This document shows positions 20,833 through 31,888 of a stretch of 64,000 nt of DNA, one piece after another. This stretch comes from Lagopus muta (Eukaryota > Chordata > Aves > Galliformes > Phasianidae). Where the stretch lies: assembly GCF_023343835.1 (NCBI RefSeq), contig NC_064443.1, positions 18,549,501 through 18,613,500 of the forward strand. Reading direction: 5' to 3'. The stretch's first letter is position 1. Each line of letters starts with the position of its first letter. The position numbers were made by a program, and so were the translations under genes. The notes beneath the pieces are model-generated. The model was not told the DNA's origin. It searched no databases and saw only the letters and a list, made by a program, of their open reading frames with translations.

Positions 20833-20850
20833 GATACAGTGTATGCTTAA

Positions 20851-22728
20851 TTGTTGTTTTTCAACAGAGTATTTAATTGGGGATGAGGAACTTTTAAGAG
20901 GACCAAATGAGCTTTTGTGAAATGTGCGAAGTTTTCAAAGCTGAGCTTCAATTTTAAAGTTTTGCATTAAAAATGATGTATTTGACCACTTCTAGCTGTG
21001 TTTTTCTGTAGTTCATCATAAAGCTTACGTGTCATCTCCCAAAGAAAGGGAAAAATGAATTGGAGTGCGTGTACCTCATCATTGCTGTTCACCAAACAGA
21101 ACTTCAGGAGGTGAAGGTGGGCTGGGGGAAGCAGTGATGGACGGAAACAGGGCTGGGGTCTGGTCAAGCAGGTTTGGGGCTCTTGGTGAAATTCTCTGTG
21201 GTTTGACCTGCCTGAAGAGCTCCAGATGTCAGTAAAGTAATGAAGTCCCAAATCAGCGCTCTGGTTCTGTTGTAGGTCCCTGAGGAGTCTTGTGTGTGTG
21301 GGGAGCGTGGATCTCCACCTGTGTGCCTCAAACAGTGGGCAGGGGATTCAGGTTTCATGAACCAGCCACGAAGTGTCACTGCCCAAAGCACTGCTGTTAC
21401 AGTGAGCAGCACAGCACTGCGCTCAGACAAGCATTCTGCTGGCTGGTTTTGGGAGGAAGGGAGAGCCTGCCTAACCCAGAGCTCAGCAGTTCTTTTTTGC
21501 CAAGGAGAACTCGGTTCTGTCTGTGCCTCAGACCTTTTTAGCTCGGGAACACATAATTGAGGTGTGCAAGAAATAGCATTTATTTTCCCTGCGGGAGATT
21601 AAAGGCACTTTGCAGCCACATCCTCGCAGTAACACACGGGCAGTTAATGGCTTGCTGAAGCAGTTGCTGGCTGCTGGAGGCTTTTTTTGCCAGCTCCATC
21701 TGCCTTGGTTACTGGACAAGGTATTTATATGCACTGCATTTTCATCTAGTGGAAATTGAGGGCTGCTTCTGTACTGCACAAAGACTGGAAGTAACAACAA
21801 AGCAGCTCCTTCTCCTCCCACCACCCTGGTCTCCCTGGCTATTGCCTGGAGGGGCAGCCTGTGCTGAGTGCAGTGATTTGCTGTGGGGTGAAGGAAGGCA
21901 GCGAGGTGGCACTGAGCTGATCCCTGTGAGCAGGTAATGGGTTGTGGCTGAACACTGCATGCTGCTGTCTACCAACACCTTTCTGTTGGCCCATGGAGAA
22001 CCCAGTGCAGGTTCTTGATGCTCTGCTGCCCTTCCCTGTGGTTGCCCATTTACAGGTGGTGTCACTGCCCCAAGCAGCTATTGGCTGTATTGACCATGCT
22101 CCTTGTCATCTCTTCCCCCTTATCTGCTGTGGGAAAGTTGAAGGGTCACTGTGTTACAGCTCTGGAATGAGGATGCTTTGACTGGAGCTTCTCTTAGGTC
22201 TGCATTGCCATTGTCTGAGTTCTGGCAAGTTTGTATATGAGAGTGTATGATAGGACATCTAAAGCTTGAAAGTGTGTATGACAGCTGTGGGCATTTTATA
22301 GGGTAAAAAACGTCAAGCAAACCCGGTGTGACAGCTAAAAGGAGGTGACTTGTGAGGTATGGAGGGAGGGCTGAAAGATTTGGGTTCCAGCATCCTTAGG
22401 CCGCTGTAGATCTGATCTGCTTCCACAAGAGACCACTCTTGTGCCACCGTTTGGAATTGTGGCTGTTCTGCAGCAGCAAAACAAAAGTGATGTCTTCTGG
22501 GTGCAGCGTTTGAAAGCGCAGCTGCCTCGTTTTGGTGAGCGCTGTTCCTCCTTTAGGTGGAGCTGCAAAGCGTTAAGGAGAAATGAGCACGAAAACCAAA
22601 ACCGTGTTCTGCTGTGAGATGGTCCCAGCAGCACTGTGTGACAAATCGCCTCCTCCAGTTCATGGAGGTGTTTTCCTTTCTCCTTGCTTAAAACTTCCTT
22701 TTTATTTTTCCTTTTATTTTCCTTTGAG
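20851..22728. other. Intergenic, start of gene desert
   Basis: No gene recognised. Moderate GC with scattered AT-rich patches (20851-20990, 21560-21760). An alternative longer EDEM1 3' UTR could reach into its left end (ATTAAA at 20963-20968). Open frames of up to about 107 codons on both strands have no support. Confidence 0.7.
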
Positions 22729-22772
22729 TTTGGGAGGTCTGAGAGGCCTTTTCCAGCCTTCGTGATTCCATT
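22729..22772 (+). mobile_element. CR1 3' terminal scrap
   Basis: GGGAGGTCTGAGAGGCCTTT then CCAGCCTTCGTGATTCCATT resembles the last 40 bases of CR1 in forward orientation. It is short and diverged. Confidence 0.5.
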
Positions 22773-25700
22773 ATTTGCCCGTGGCTCCCTTCACCCCAAG
22801 CAGCCTTCGGCCCCACACTGAGACTCGTGGGCAGAGCGAGGAGGGCTCTGTGCTAAGGGGAGGGAGGAGATGCATTCAGAACTCCAGAAATGAAAACGCA
22901 GATAAATAATGTCTTATTCACAATGTGAAAATGTAGCTTTTCATTTCTGCTGACAAAAAATGAAAGGTTTTTGAGGATTACAGTACCTGGAGTTGTATTG
23001 CGACTGATACAGCTCAAATGACCCCAACTTTTTGAACCAAGAAAGGGATTTTGTCACCAGCACTGCACTGAGACAACCCGACAGCGCTGTCTGTGAGCAC
23101 ACGGTGGCCCAAGCACGGTGAGCTGTGGTTTCGGGGCTGCCCAGGGCTGTGCTGGGTCCTGGCAGCTCAGCATTGGGTGCACCCCTGCCTCTTGGCTGTG
23201 GCTGTTAGCAGACAGGTGGAGGTTTCTGCAGAGCCAGGCTGTCAGGGTGTGTTGGAAAACCAGAAGGGTTTGGGGTGCTCCATAGGACATCGCTGCCCCT
23301 CGTGCACAATCGGTCTGTGCTGCTTCTGTGCTGATAACAGAAACACTGGAGGCTCTAGGGCACAAACCCAGTGCTGGTTCTTGTATCCAGAGCTGGAGTG
23401 CTACGGTGGGGTCAAGATGGACCCACATTGCAGCCATCACTCCTCCTGCCCCCAGGGCTGCCCTGCTGTGCAGAGCAGGGCTGAGCAGCCCGTCCTCTCC
23501 TTGCCATGGTCTGTAGCTTAGCACTGGGAAGCATTCAGCAATGAGGAATGTTTCAGTTGGGTGATTAATTAGTATTGCTGTTAACGCGAGATGCGGCTCC
23601 ATTAGATTAATGTATCTTATTGGTCCGGCTTTAATTAATTAGGTAATAAAACCGACCCCGAAAAAAAAAAACCTGAACAGCAGTTAATGAAACCCATGGA
23701 TCTACTTATTAAGAATTAAAACCTTTCTCCGTTTAATATTTTTCTGCATTATTAAGCTCTGCCTGGTTTCTTTGTATGGTACATCCCATTAGTAATGAGA
23801 GTCTTATTTCTGAATTACTTTGGGTGAGTCAAGAAATCTAGTATTATCTAATTAGGGACAACTCTTTCTGCATAAAAAATACAGGAGCAGCAAAATCTAT
23901 TTGTTCCAGGCACTTTGTACTACTATTAAAATACCCCATCTGAGGTGCTGTCTGCTGGTTTGCATGGAACAAAAGGAGCAAAGCCTGGGCAGCCCCAGCC
24001 TGCACTGCACAGAGCTGCTCTGACAAGGAGCAGGCATTGGACAGGCTGCCCTTTTCCAACCAGAGCAACTGAATGGTTCTGTGAAGACACTGTAAAGAAT
24101 GCATTCAGTCTGAATACATCGAGCCCATCCCTGTATCTGCTGGTGTGGGATCACTTTGGCCCTATGGGCAGTTGGCTCCAGGAGCCTTCCGACAGATCTG
24201 TGCTGAGTGCAGTCGTGCTGCCTCGTGTTGGGCAGAGATGCGACAAAGCAAAGCTTTGCTTTGTTTTCCAGCTGATTGCCTTATCCTGTTTGCCAAGGCC
24301 AGGGATTTCACCAGGATTTGCTGTGATGAAAGTGTGGCAGATTCACTGCAGGAGCAATTTTCGAGGCTTTAACACTGAAAGAATCCAGAGGATCTATTTT
24401 CATGTGTTTATCTCTCTCGTGTCAAAACGTTGATGGATGCAGCTTGCGTGTGCTGAGGACTGTCGGACGTGAGCTGTGTCCCCAGGGGGGAATGGGCCAC
24501 ATGCTGTAGGGCTGTGGTTGGGTTTGTGCCACAGCGTGACCTCAGGGCTCGCAGTGCGCTCCAGGCAGGCACAAGGAATTGGTGGTGCCCCGAAATGGAG
24601 ATTTCCTATTGCAGAAGTTTGAAGTGCTGGTGTACGAGGAGCTGTGAGGGAGCAGCGGGCTGCAGCACCTGGATGTGATGGGGCGTCCTCATGTGCTCCG
24701 TGCTGTGCTCAGACCTGGAGGCAGAAGAGCAAAGCCTGGCCCTGGGGACGTGGTTCTGCTGCATGGAAGGGCGCTGCGTGCAAACAGATGAGAATCGCCT
24801 TTGGAGTAAATACTCAACAGCGATTTCAGTTTCAATCTGTTCATGTGAAATCCTTCTTAAACAGGGCAGAAAGCTGTAATCCTTCGCAGTGCCATTCTCT
24901 GGCTGCTGCTGAGTCGACGCTGTGCTGTTGTTTCTGCATTCCCAGCAGCGAGGCTTTGGGTCGGATCCTGTTTTCCTTGGCTGTGAGCAGCCCTAACCCA
25001 CTTCTGCTTTATATCTTCCCAGCCATTGCAGCAGCGAGCTTGCTGCTATAATTACAACGTGTAATTTATCTTTTGGTTCTCGGATACTTCAGCGTAATTT
25101 CCTGGAGGGATAACTCGGATGATAATGGATGCACGGTTATGAAAGTTGTGCTGCCTTGTAATAACAGTCCAAATGAAAGGTAAATGAAACAAAAGCACAT
25201 CAGTGCATGTTATGTTGCAACAGAGAGGTTTTCCCTGTGCTATGGCTGCTGTGGGGAGCAGAGCCTCCAGAGCCAACCTGCTCACCACATTATAGTGCAG
25301 GACTGGCGCTGCTGTGGGAGCTGCCGGGGTGTTGGTGGGACTGAGACCATGTTTTGTCTGCAAGCCAGCAATCGATGGGGCTGCTCTGACCCCTGATTCC
25401 TGCAATCAGAGCAAATCCTGGTTTATATCATTGTTTGGTAAAACTCAACACAAACATACTTAGCTTACAGCGAGCCCTAATTGGTGGCTGTAATGAGCCT
25501 GGGGTTATGACAGCCTCGGAGAGTGATAACTGCTCGAGAAGAGAGAAGAAGGAGATGGAGAGAAGGAGGAGAGAAGGGTGGAAGGGGTTTCTGTGCTTTA
25601 GGAGAGGCAGGAAGGCAGTGACCTCCATGGTGCCTGATGCTGCGGCGGGGCTGTGTCCACGAGGGAGTGTGGTGATTCACATGGAGGGTGCAATGCCTGC

Positions 25701-26856
25701 TGTATCACTTGGCCTTTATTCGGTTTCATGATCATCTGCAAACATCGCCATGTTTATCAGCTCTCCTGTGCTGTGTGCAGGGAGGTAAGACCTGCTGCTC
25801 CCAGTGGTGTAGGCAGCAGTGGTGCCCATCTCTGTCAGGTGCTTTTGGTGCATGCATGAGCTGCATGGCACTGCTGCAGGCTGCTCTGCACCCGCAGTCC
25901 TGCTCACTGCTTTGGCTGGGTTAGAATGGGTGGGGATGGGAGGTGCAGGAATCTTTGTTGAGAAATAATGAATGTGGAGAAAGCTGAGGAGGTACAAAAA
26001 GATTCTCAAGCTATAATTAGGCCAGGTAATGGAAACACAGGCTTCTTGAGCTGCCTCCTTGGGGTTACATTAATATGAAGCATTTAATCATTAGGGAGAA
26101 GAAATTAGTTCACCTAGATTGATCTCTGGGCTGAACTGGAGAGTGTGACAGGATAATCATGCCATAAACTTCTGCAGAATAACAATTCCCTGAGCTGTGC
26201 TGGGGATGCCCACCCTTCACCACCCACACCACGGTGCTGCCCATCCGCCCCGGCCCTGGGGGGCTGATGTCCATGGGTCCCACATTCGTGGTTTTGGAGG
26301 AAAGGTGTGCTTTGCTTCCCAATATTGAATTTCCACACATTATAAGGAATTGCAGTTCAGTTTTCAGGTCTGTGTGCAGATGGGTTAAAACTGTTGGGAT
26401 TTATCTGAAGGGTGGTGAAACCAAAACAGGGATTGGAGAAAACGGTGGCACTTTGTTACCATGCAATAAGGATCAGGGGAATGTTCTCAGCAGCTGAACC
26501 TCGGACTTTGCAGGTGGTCAGGACCTTCCCTGCTTGCCTTTCTGCTGGGGCTTTGATCCACATCTCTTCAAAACTCTTTCAGGTCTGCAGGTGAAAGTGT
26601 TCTGCGTAACTCTATGGTTTCACCTCTGCTTGTTCTTACCTGTGCTGCACAGGTGCGTTGCTGAGCTCTGCTTTCCCTCCCTGAAGTCAGTCTGAGCATG
26701 GCAAGAGTTGGGTGCACCATTTGTCTCTCACTGGCTTTGGCTTTGAATTGATTGATACACAGGTTTTGCAAACTTCTGGTCATTACTATTCAGTATCAGG
26801 AAAAAGAAAAAAAAAAAAGAGAAAATAACTTTGTTTTGTGAAAAATGGAAGTAGGA
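22773..26856. other. Intergenic, with TAAT-rich stretches
   Basis: No gene. GC-rich middle (23090-23520) with overlapping long open frames on both strands that look like chance. AT-rich patches at 23555-23880 (listed separately), 25040-25180 and 26030-26190 contain several ATTA/TAAT cores. A purine-rich tract occupies 25536-25587, and an A-rich run lies near 26800-26825. Confidence 0.65.
23555..23880. promoter_or_regulatory. TAAT-dense candidate conserved non-coding element
   Basis: About 325 bases with more than a dozen ATTA/TAAT cores, among them GATTAATTAG, TTTAATTAATTAGG, CCATTAGTAATGAG and TATCTAATTAGG. Such clustering is typical of homeodomain-bound enhancers in developmental gene deserts. 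No repeat family explains it. Enhancer function and conservation are inferred. Confidence 0.4.
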
Positions 26857-27075
26857 GAATCACAGAACCACAGAATCATTTGAGTTGAAGACATCCACGA
26901 TCTCCAAGCCCAGCTCAACCCACCCCACCTGCACCACAACCAGTGCCCACATCCTTCAGTGCCACATCTCTGTGCTCCTCAACACCTCCAGGGCTGGGGA
27001 CTCCTCAGCTCTTTGAGCAGCCCATGCCAGCCCCGGGCCTGAGAATACCTGAGGCTGAAGTTTCCTTCACATCCT
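26857..27075 (-). mobile_element. CR1 LINE 3' fragment
   Basis: Starts AGAATCACAGAACCACAGAA, then continues through CCACATCCTTCAGTGCCACA to CTCCAGGGCTGGGGACTCCT. This is the complement of the CR1 3' end. It faces a + strand copy of the same subfamily 60 bases away. Confidence 0.9.
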
Positions 27076-27130
27076 TCCAGTGAAGATCTCCAAGGTGTTG
27101 CTGTGGATTCTATGGTGATGTTTCCAATGT

Positions 27131-27246
27131 GGTGTTCCAGAACTGGGGAGATGTGGCACTGAGGATGTGGCTTTTGGGCACGGTGGGGGTGGGTTGGGGT
27201 TGGACTTGGGGATCTGAGAGGTCTTCTCAAACCTTAATGATTCAGT
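27131..27246 (+). mobile_element. CR1 LINE 3' fragment
   Basis: GAGATGTGGCACTGAGGATG through GGTGGGTTGGGGTTGGACTT to CTTAATGATTCAGTG: same subfamily as the element to its left but in the opposite direction, so the two form a large imperfect inverted repeat. Confidence 0.88.
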
Positions 27247-27247
27247 G

Positions 27248-27323
27248 AGTGGGCATGGCATGATGAGTTCATGGTTGGACTCAGTGATCTTAGAGGTCTT
27301 TCCCGACCTTAATGATTCTATGA
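27248..27323 (+). mobile_element. CR1 LINE 3' tail, second subfamily
   Basis: GTGGGCATGGCATGATGAGT through GAGGTCTTTCCCGACCTTAA to GATTCTATGA. It directly abuts the preceding CR1 tail in the same orientation. The GTGGGCATGG lead matches the copy at 33,987-34,080, so it is a separate insertion. Confidence 0.85.
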
Positions 27324-30118
27324 CATTTTGTTCTGGCACGCTGTGTGCAGCAGGTCTGAGTGCAGGGGTCAGGCTCCAGCCATTGCAGGCATTTTGGGGC
27401 TGTGCCCATACCAAGGAGTGCATAGCAGAGCTTTCTGCAGGATGCAGTCAGCCCGCAGCTGGCTATTGCCCAGCAGCTCAGAACAATGGCAGTGTTAGCA
27501 GTAAACAGTTTTAATTTATACAGGTGACATTTAACATGCAAATCAGACCTTAAGATAATTGCTGGAAATAAGGAAGCCTTCACTGGTTTAGGGAGACTTT
27601 CCAGTTTCTATGGAAATGGTTTATCAGTCAGAGAGATCAATGGAAGAGGTTATGACTTCAAAGAATTGGCTGGAGCTGCTGTTTAGCATGAACACATGGG
27701 GACAGGAGATGTGTGCTAGGAATAAAGTGTTCAAATCCATTGAAAAAGAAATGTTTTCTCTTCTGAAGAGGTTCTTTCCTCCTTATGGCAGGGTAATGTG
27801 GGCAGGGACCAGCCTTGCAGAGACCTCATCCTCTTCGCCCGGTTTGGAACGCTTTCCTTCACTCCTTTAACCCACCAATCTCTTGTGCTCTGATTTTGCC
27901 TTCCCCTCCTGAAGCTGGACTTGTGTGCATATCAAATACCTTTTGACTGGAGAAAATGCATAGAAACACAGTTCTGGCCTGAAAAGCACCCCTTGTGTAA
28001 CATATCATAGAGTCACCAAGGATGGAAAAGACCTCTAAGATCACCCAGTCCGACCGCCCATCCATCTCTGATGTTTCCCACTGACCCACGTCCCTCAGTA
28101 CAACACTTAAACATTTCTCAAACACCTGCAGGGACTCCACCACCTTTCAGTTTCCTGCCTGTTTGACCTGTCCCTGCTGCATTGGTGCCCTGAGGACTGG
28201 TGGGTGAGGTTACTTAGAGCCATGGACCTGGCGTGCTGTGAGCAGGAGGTTGCTAGCACAGCATTTGCTTCAAATTTAGCTTTTAATTCTTTGTTCTCTC
28301 AAACCTATACCAAAAACACAGCAGCGTGTCGGTATGTCTCCTTTATCTGTAATTCAGTTGAAATTCTTTTTCATATTCAGGTTAATAGCTCGCAGTTGCA
28401 CTTCATGTTATGGCTTTTATTAAATGATCAGTTGTTTTTGCAGGTTAGACAATCAGCAAGCTATTTGTAATAAAACCCCACTTGATAGCTGTTACCAGCT
28501 ATGGCAAATGACTGCTGTTTGCATTTGCTTGTGCTTATAAAGTTTGTTGATCCTCAGCTGTTTGCAGGTGAGGATGCTCCTGGGCTGCCTGAGGGGCAGT
28601 GCTGGGCAATCCTGCTTCACCTTGAGGCAGTAGAGGCAGTTTGGGGTGAAGCCAAGTTGGTGATACAATCTGTAATGAGGAGGGAGCTTCAGCAGAAAAT
28701 AATTTATTCCCCTTCTCTTTAATGACTTGCTGCTGTTTGTGGTGCAGCTGGGGCAGCATGTGTGAATGACCAGCAGGTCCAGAGCTGCCTGGGACCCCTG
28801 CGAAGGGAGGTCTGAGTGCTGCTGGAGATGGGGAGCTGTGATGCTGGGATGGCACTGCTGGAACAGAAGGAGGGTCGGTCTGCTCCGTGTGGACCTGGAC
28901 CTGGTGGGGCTTGGGTGGTAAGCTGTAAGTTCCTTCGTTATTTTTTAATTTCAAGTATAGGAACATCGTGGAAGGATCAGGACAATTTGAGCAGCAGAAT
29001 CTGGTGAGTTTTGAAAACGTAACCTGTGTTCTGGGCAGACATGGCCTGGCTTAGCTGGAGGCCATGCTTCATCTGCAATTCTGCATGATAGCTCTGGATT
29101 TTCACCATCGCTTGGAAAGAGGGCACCTGCCAGAGATTGGGGCACAGCTTTCTGGCAATGGAGGGATGCAGTGGTGCTCAGGGAATGTCCCACTGCCCCA
29201 ACACCCCCTGAACAGTGTGATGCACTCCTTAGAACCTTGCATGTAAGTTATCAGCTCCTCATGAAGCTCACCTTTCTGCCCCTTGCTGGGTAACCCCTCA
29301 TCCCTTTGCTGGGTGGCCCCGTGCCATCCCCTCCCCTGTAGCTCTATGGCTGAGCACCATGTCCCCTCCCAGCAATGTGGATGACTTGTGCTGATGCAGA
29401 GCAGCAAAGAAGGGCATTTTTTGTTTCTAAGCAAGAATGAGTGGCTTTAGGTGTCACTCTCAAAGCAGGTAACTTTCCAATCCGAGATCAGTGATCGGTG
29501 CCAGCGCAGCATCGTTCCCCAAGCACATCTTGCTGTCTGGTTATTTTCCTACTGGAGCAGGGCTGGAATAGGCTCACTGCTGGGGAGGAAGCAGCCTCCA
29601 GGCTCCACGGCTGTTCCAGGAGCTGCCCCTGAGGTGGCTCAACGCTCGTCCCAGGGCTTGGGGCGCGTGCATAATTGAATTCATCACAAGTAGGGGAACA
29701 ATTACCTCTCTTGTGTTGGGCTGATCTCCAGGTCATCTGAGCACTCTCTCCCTCTTGATCTCATTATGAATTTAAAATATGCAATAAATTGGCTCTTAAT
29801 TCTATAGAAAAGGTCAAGCTTGCTTTCTGCTGGAGGCAGGGGTGTGTTTGATGGGAAAATCTCAAGGACGAGGGAAACATTTGTTAAGGAAGGCATCGAG
29901 TGCCAGCACAGCTCACCAGGCAGAGCTGCTGTGTGCACAGTGTCCCCATGGGCAAAACCCTGCCTGCAGTGCAGGGGGAGTATGGGGCCTGAATTTCTTC
30001 CCTTGGGTATTTTGGTCAGCTTGGCTTGAGAGAGGTTTTCTTAAGGTTAGCAGAATCCTTGGCAAGGGGAGGAGGATGAATGACACAAAGTCGAGCTACG
30101 TTGGTTTACCCTTGTTAT
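27324..30118. other. Intergenic with one CR1 fragment
   Basis: Apart from the CR1 listed at 28,005 I see no repeat or gene. AT-rich stretches at 27485-27620, 28270-28480 and 29690-29830 contain several ATTA cores and resemble conserved non-coding sequence. Open frames are unsupported. Confidence 0.65.
28005..28160 (-). mobile_element. CR1 LINE 3' fragment
   Basis: ATCATAGAGTCACCAAGGAT, AAGACCTCTAAGATCACCCA, then GTCCCTCAGTACAACACTTA and CAGGGACTCCACCACCTTTC. This is the complement of a CR1 3' end, with the usual 5' truncation. Confidence 0.9.
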
Positions 30119-30322
30119 CACAGAATCATAGGACCATCAAGGTTGGAACAGACCTGCAGGATCCCCACCCAACCCACCCCACCAGTGACTGTGTGCCTCA
30201 GTGCCACATCTCTGCATTCTGGGAACACCCCCAGGGATGGTGGCCCCCCACCTCTGGGTAGCTGTGCCAGCACCCGACTGCTCTTTGGAGAGGAAATTAC
30301 TCCTAATATCCAAGTTCTGGTT
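30119..30322 (-). mobile_element. CR1 LINE 3' fragment
   Basis: TCACAGAATCATAGGACCAT, CTCAGTGCCACATCTCTGCA and CACCCCCAGGGATGGTGGCC, ending ACTCCTAATATCCAAGTTCT. Reverse orientation; same subfamily as the 27 kb pair. Confidence 0.92.
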
Positions 30323-31761
30323 TATGCAGGTTTTGTTCATTTTTATGTAAGGATTGTGATGCATTTATACTACTATATACTTCTTACAAGTATTTATAGC
30401 TTGTCTACACTTCCTATATGCATTTATACCTTTATGTAGAGGCTCTGGGCTTTCTTCTTTTGTACTCCTCAAGGAATGCTGTGTTACCTGCTTGCACTGC
30501 AGCAAAGCTCTGGGTTTAACCAAGCAAGCTGCCTGGTGCCCTTCCTGCTGCCACACACAACCATTTGATAAAGAGCAGCCCACTGAAATGCATCCTGCTG
30601 CATGGCGGGTTTACTCCTGCAAATGGAATTAGTTCAATAATAAACCCCACTGATCAAGGTTTTAATATAAACATAGAAACCCTTTGAAGTGTAAAAGGTG
30701 CTGCTAAAATGCAGCGTTTGTGTAACTTGGGTAAACTTCAATTTAAATGAAAGAAGATGAGAATTTTATCTTCTTTTGGTTATTGTATTCACTTCTTCTT
30801 TTTTTCCTCTCCCTCTTTTTTTTAATGCTTTCCAGAAGGCAAAAGCTAAATTGAAACTGGACTGACTGCTGTATTCTCTATTCAAACATTTTAATATACA
30901 TTGCCTGGCAGTGCAAAGGACAGATAATTAGGTAGGCCTATCTTTTCTGTGGGATGGATGATTCGGGCAGTGTTCCACCAGGCGCTGTGCACACAGAGCT
31001 GTGAGCATCCCTCCTCCCACACAGGGCTCCCATGTCCTGCTGTGGCCTGGGGCAGTGGCTGGGAGCAGACAGCCTTAAATTCCCCACCTTAGGTCACAAA
31101 CTGATGCAGCTGTGTTCTGGTTTTCACTGTAGATCCCACTCTCAATGCCCATGCCTGAACTCTTTTGCTACAGAGCCGGAACCTTGTGTGCCCTGCTAGA
31201 CACTAATTAAAACTACCCGTGTAGCAATTTGCCTGTGTGCTGTTGATGGACGCCTATTAGTAAAGTGCTCATCTGCTTTATTAACATTAATGAGTGATGG
31301 TAGACTTTGTAAAAAGGGCAAAAAAGGTCGTGCTTAAATCATCACATTATCAGGCTTAATTATCAGATTTAATTTGCTGTTTGCCTGCCTCACAGATGTT
31401 TGGGAAAACAGATTTCGTACTTCATATATCATGCATCGGTGGTATTGCTCTTTCTGTTGTGGTAATACAGTCATTAGAGCTGGCCAAGGATGATGGCAGT
31501 GTTGTTGCTGGTGACTTGTTTTTATTGCCTTGCCAGTTGAACCATCAGAGGAGCCCACTGCCATCCTCTCCCAGCTGCATGTCCTGTCCATGTCTGCCTC
31601 CACTGAGACAGAAATAATAATGATAAAAATAAATAACGGACTTCTGCAGCACAGGGAGTGCTGCTCGTGGTTTCTGTGGCATTGGATGTGTCCTCTGGGG
31701 CCTTCTGCCATGGCACAGGGAATGCTGTGGGGCCCTGGCCCTTGTGCTCATACTCATTGCA
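30323..31761. other. Intergenic, AT-rich
   Basis: No gene. Two AT-rich stretches, 30600-30930 and 31195-31390, have ATTA cores and no repeat signature. The second is listed as a candidate regulatory element. Confidence 0.65.
31195..31390. promoter_or_regulatory. Candidate conserved non-coding element
   Basis: Contains CACTAATTAAAAC, CCTATTAGTAAAG, TTATTAACATTAATGAG, GGCTTAATTATCAG and GATTTAATTTG within 200 bases, with no repeat match. Homeodomain-type cores are the only visible signal; function is inferred. Confidence 0.35.
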
Positions 31762-31888
31762 GTGTTCAAGAGGTGTCTGGATGAGGAGCTATGAGGTATG
31801 GGTCAGTAGCTTGTGGTAGTAATGGTGATGGGAGGATGGTTGGACTAAATGATCCTGTCAGTCCTTTCCAACCTTGTGATTCTATGAC
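31762..31888 (+). mobile_element. CR1 LINE 3' fragment
   Basis: TTCAAGAGGTGTCTGGATGA, GGTTGGACTAAATGATCCTG, TCCTTTCCAACCTTGTGATT then CTATGA: forward CR1 tail. Confidence 0.92.

Larger units (their letters stand above)
17980..20850 (+). other. EDEM1: EDEM1 3' UTR, proximal and distal forms
   Basis: Non-coding sequence after the stop. The first AATAAA is at 19576-19581, giving a 1.6 kb UTR. Another AATAAA lies at 19997-20002, and ATTAAA at 20827-20832 is followed by a T/GT-rich tract (TTGTTGTTTTTC), giving about 2.87 kb. The human EDEM1 3' UTR is long, so a distal end is plausible. Which ends are used cannot be decided from sequence. Confidence 0.6.

Noticed and set aside
23054..23602. 182-codon - frame, longest in the desert
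   Set aside because: Lies in GC-rich sequence with an overlapping 142-codon frame on the + strand. Composition is biased and there is no domain, splice site or poly(A) signal.
23945..24433. 162-codon + frame
   Set aside because: No recognisable domain, no splice context, isolated in non-coding sequence.
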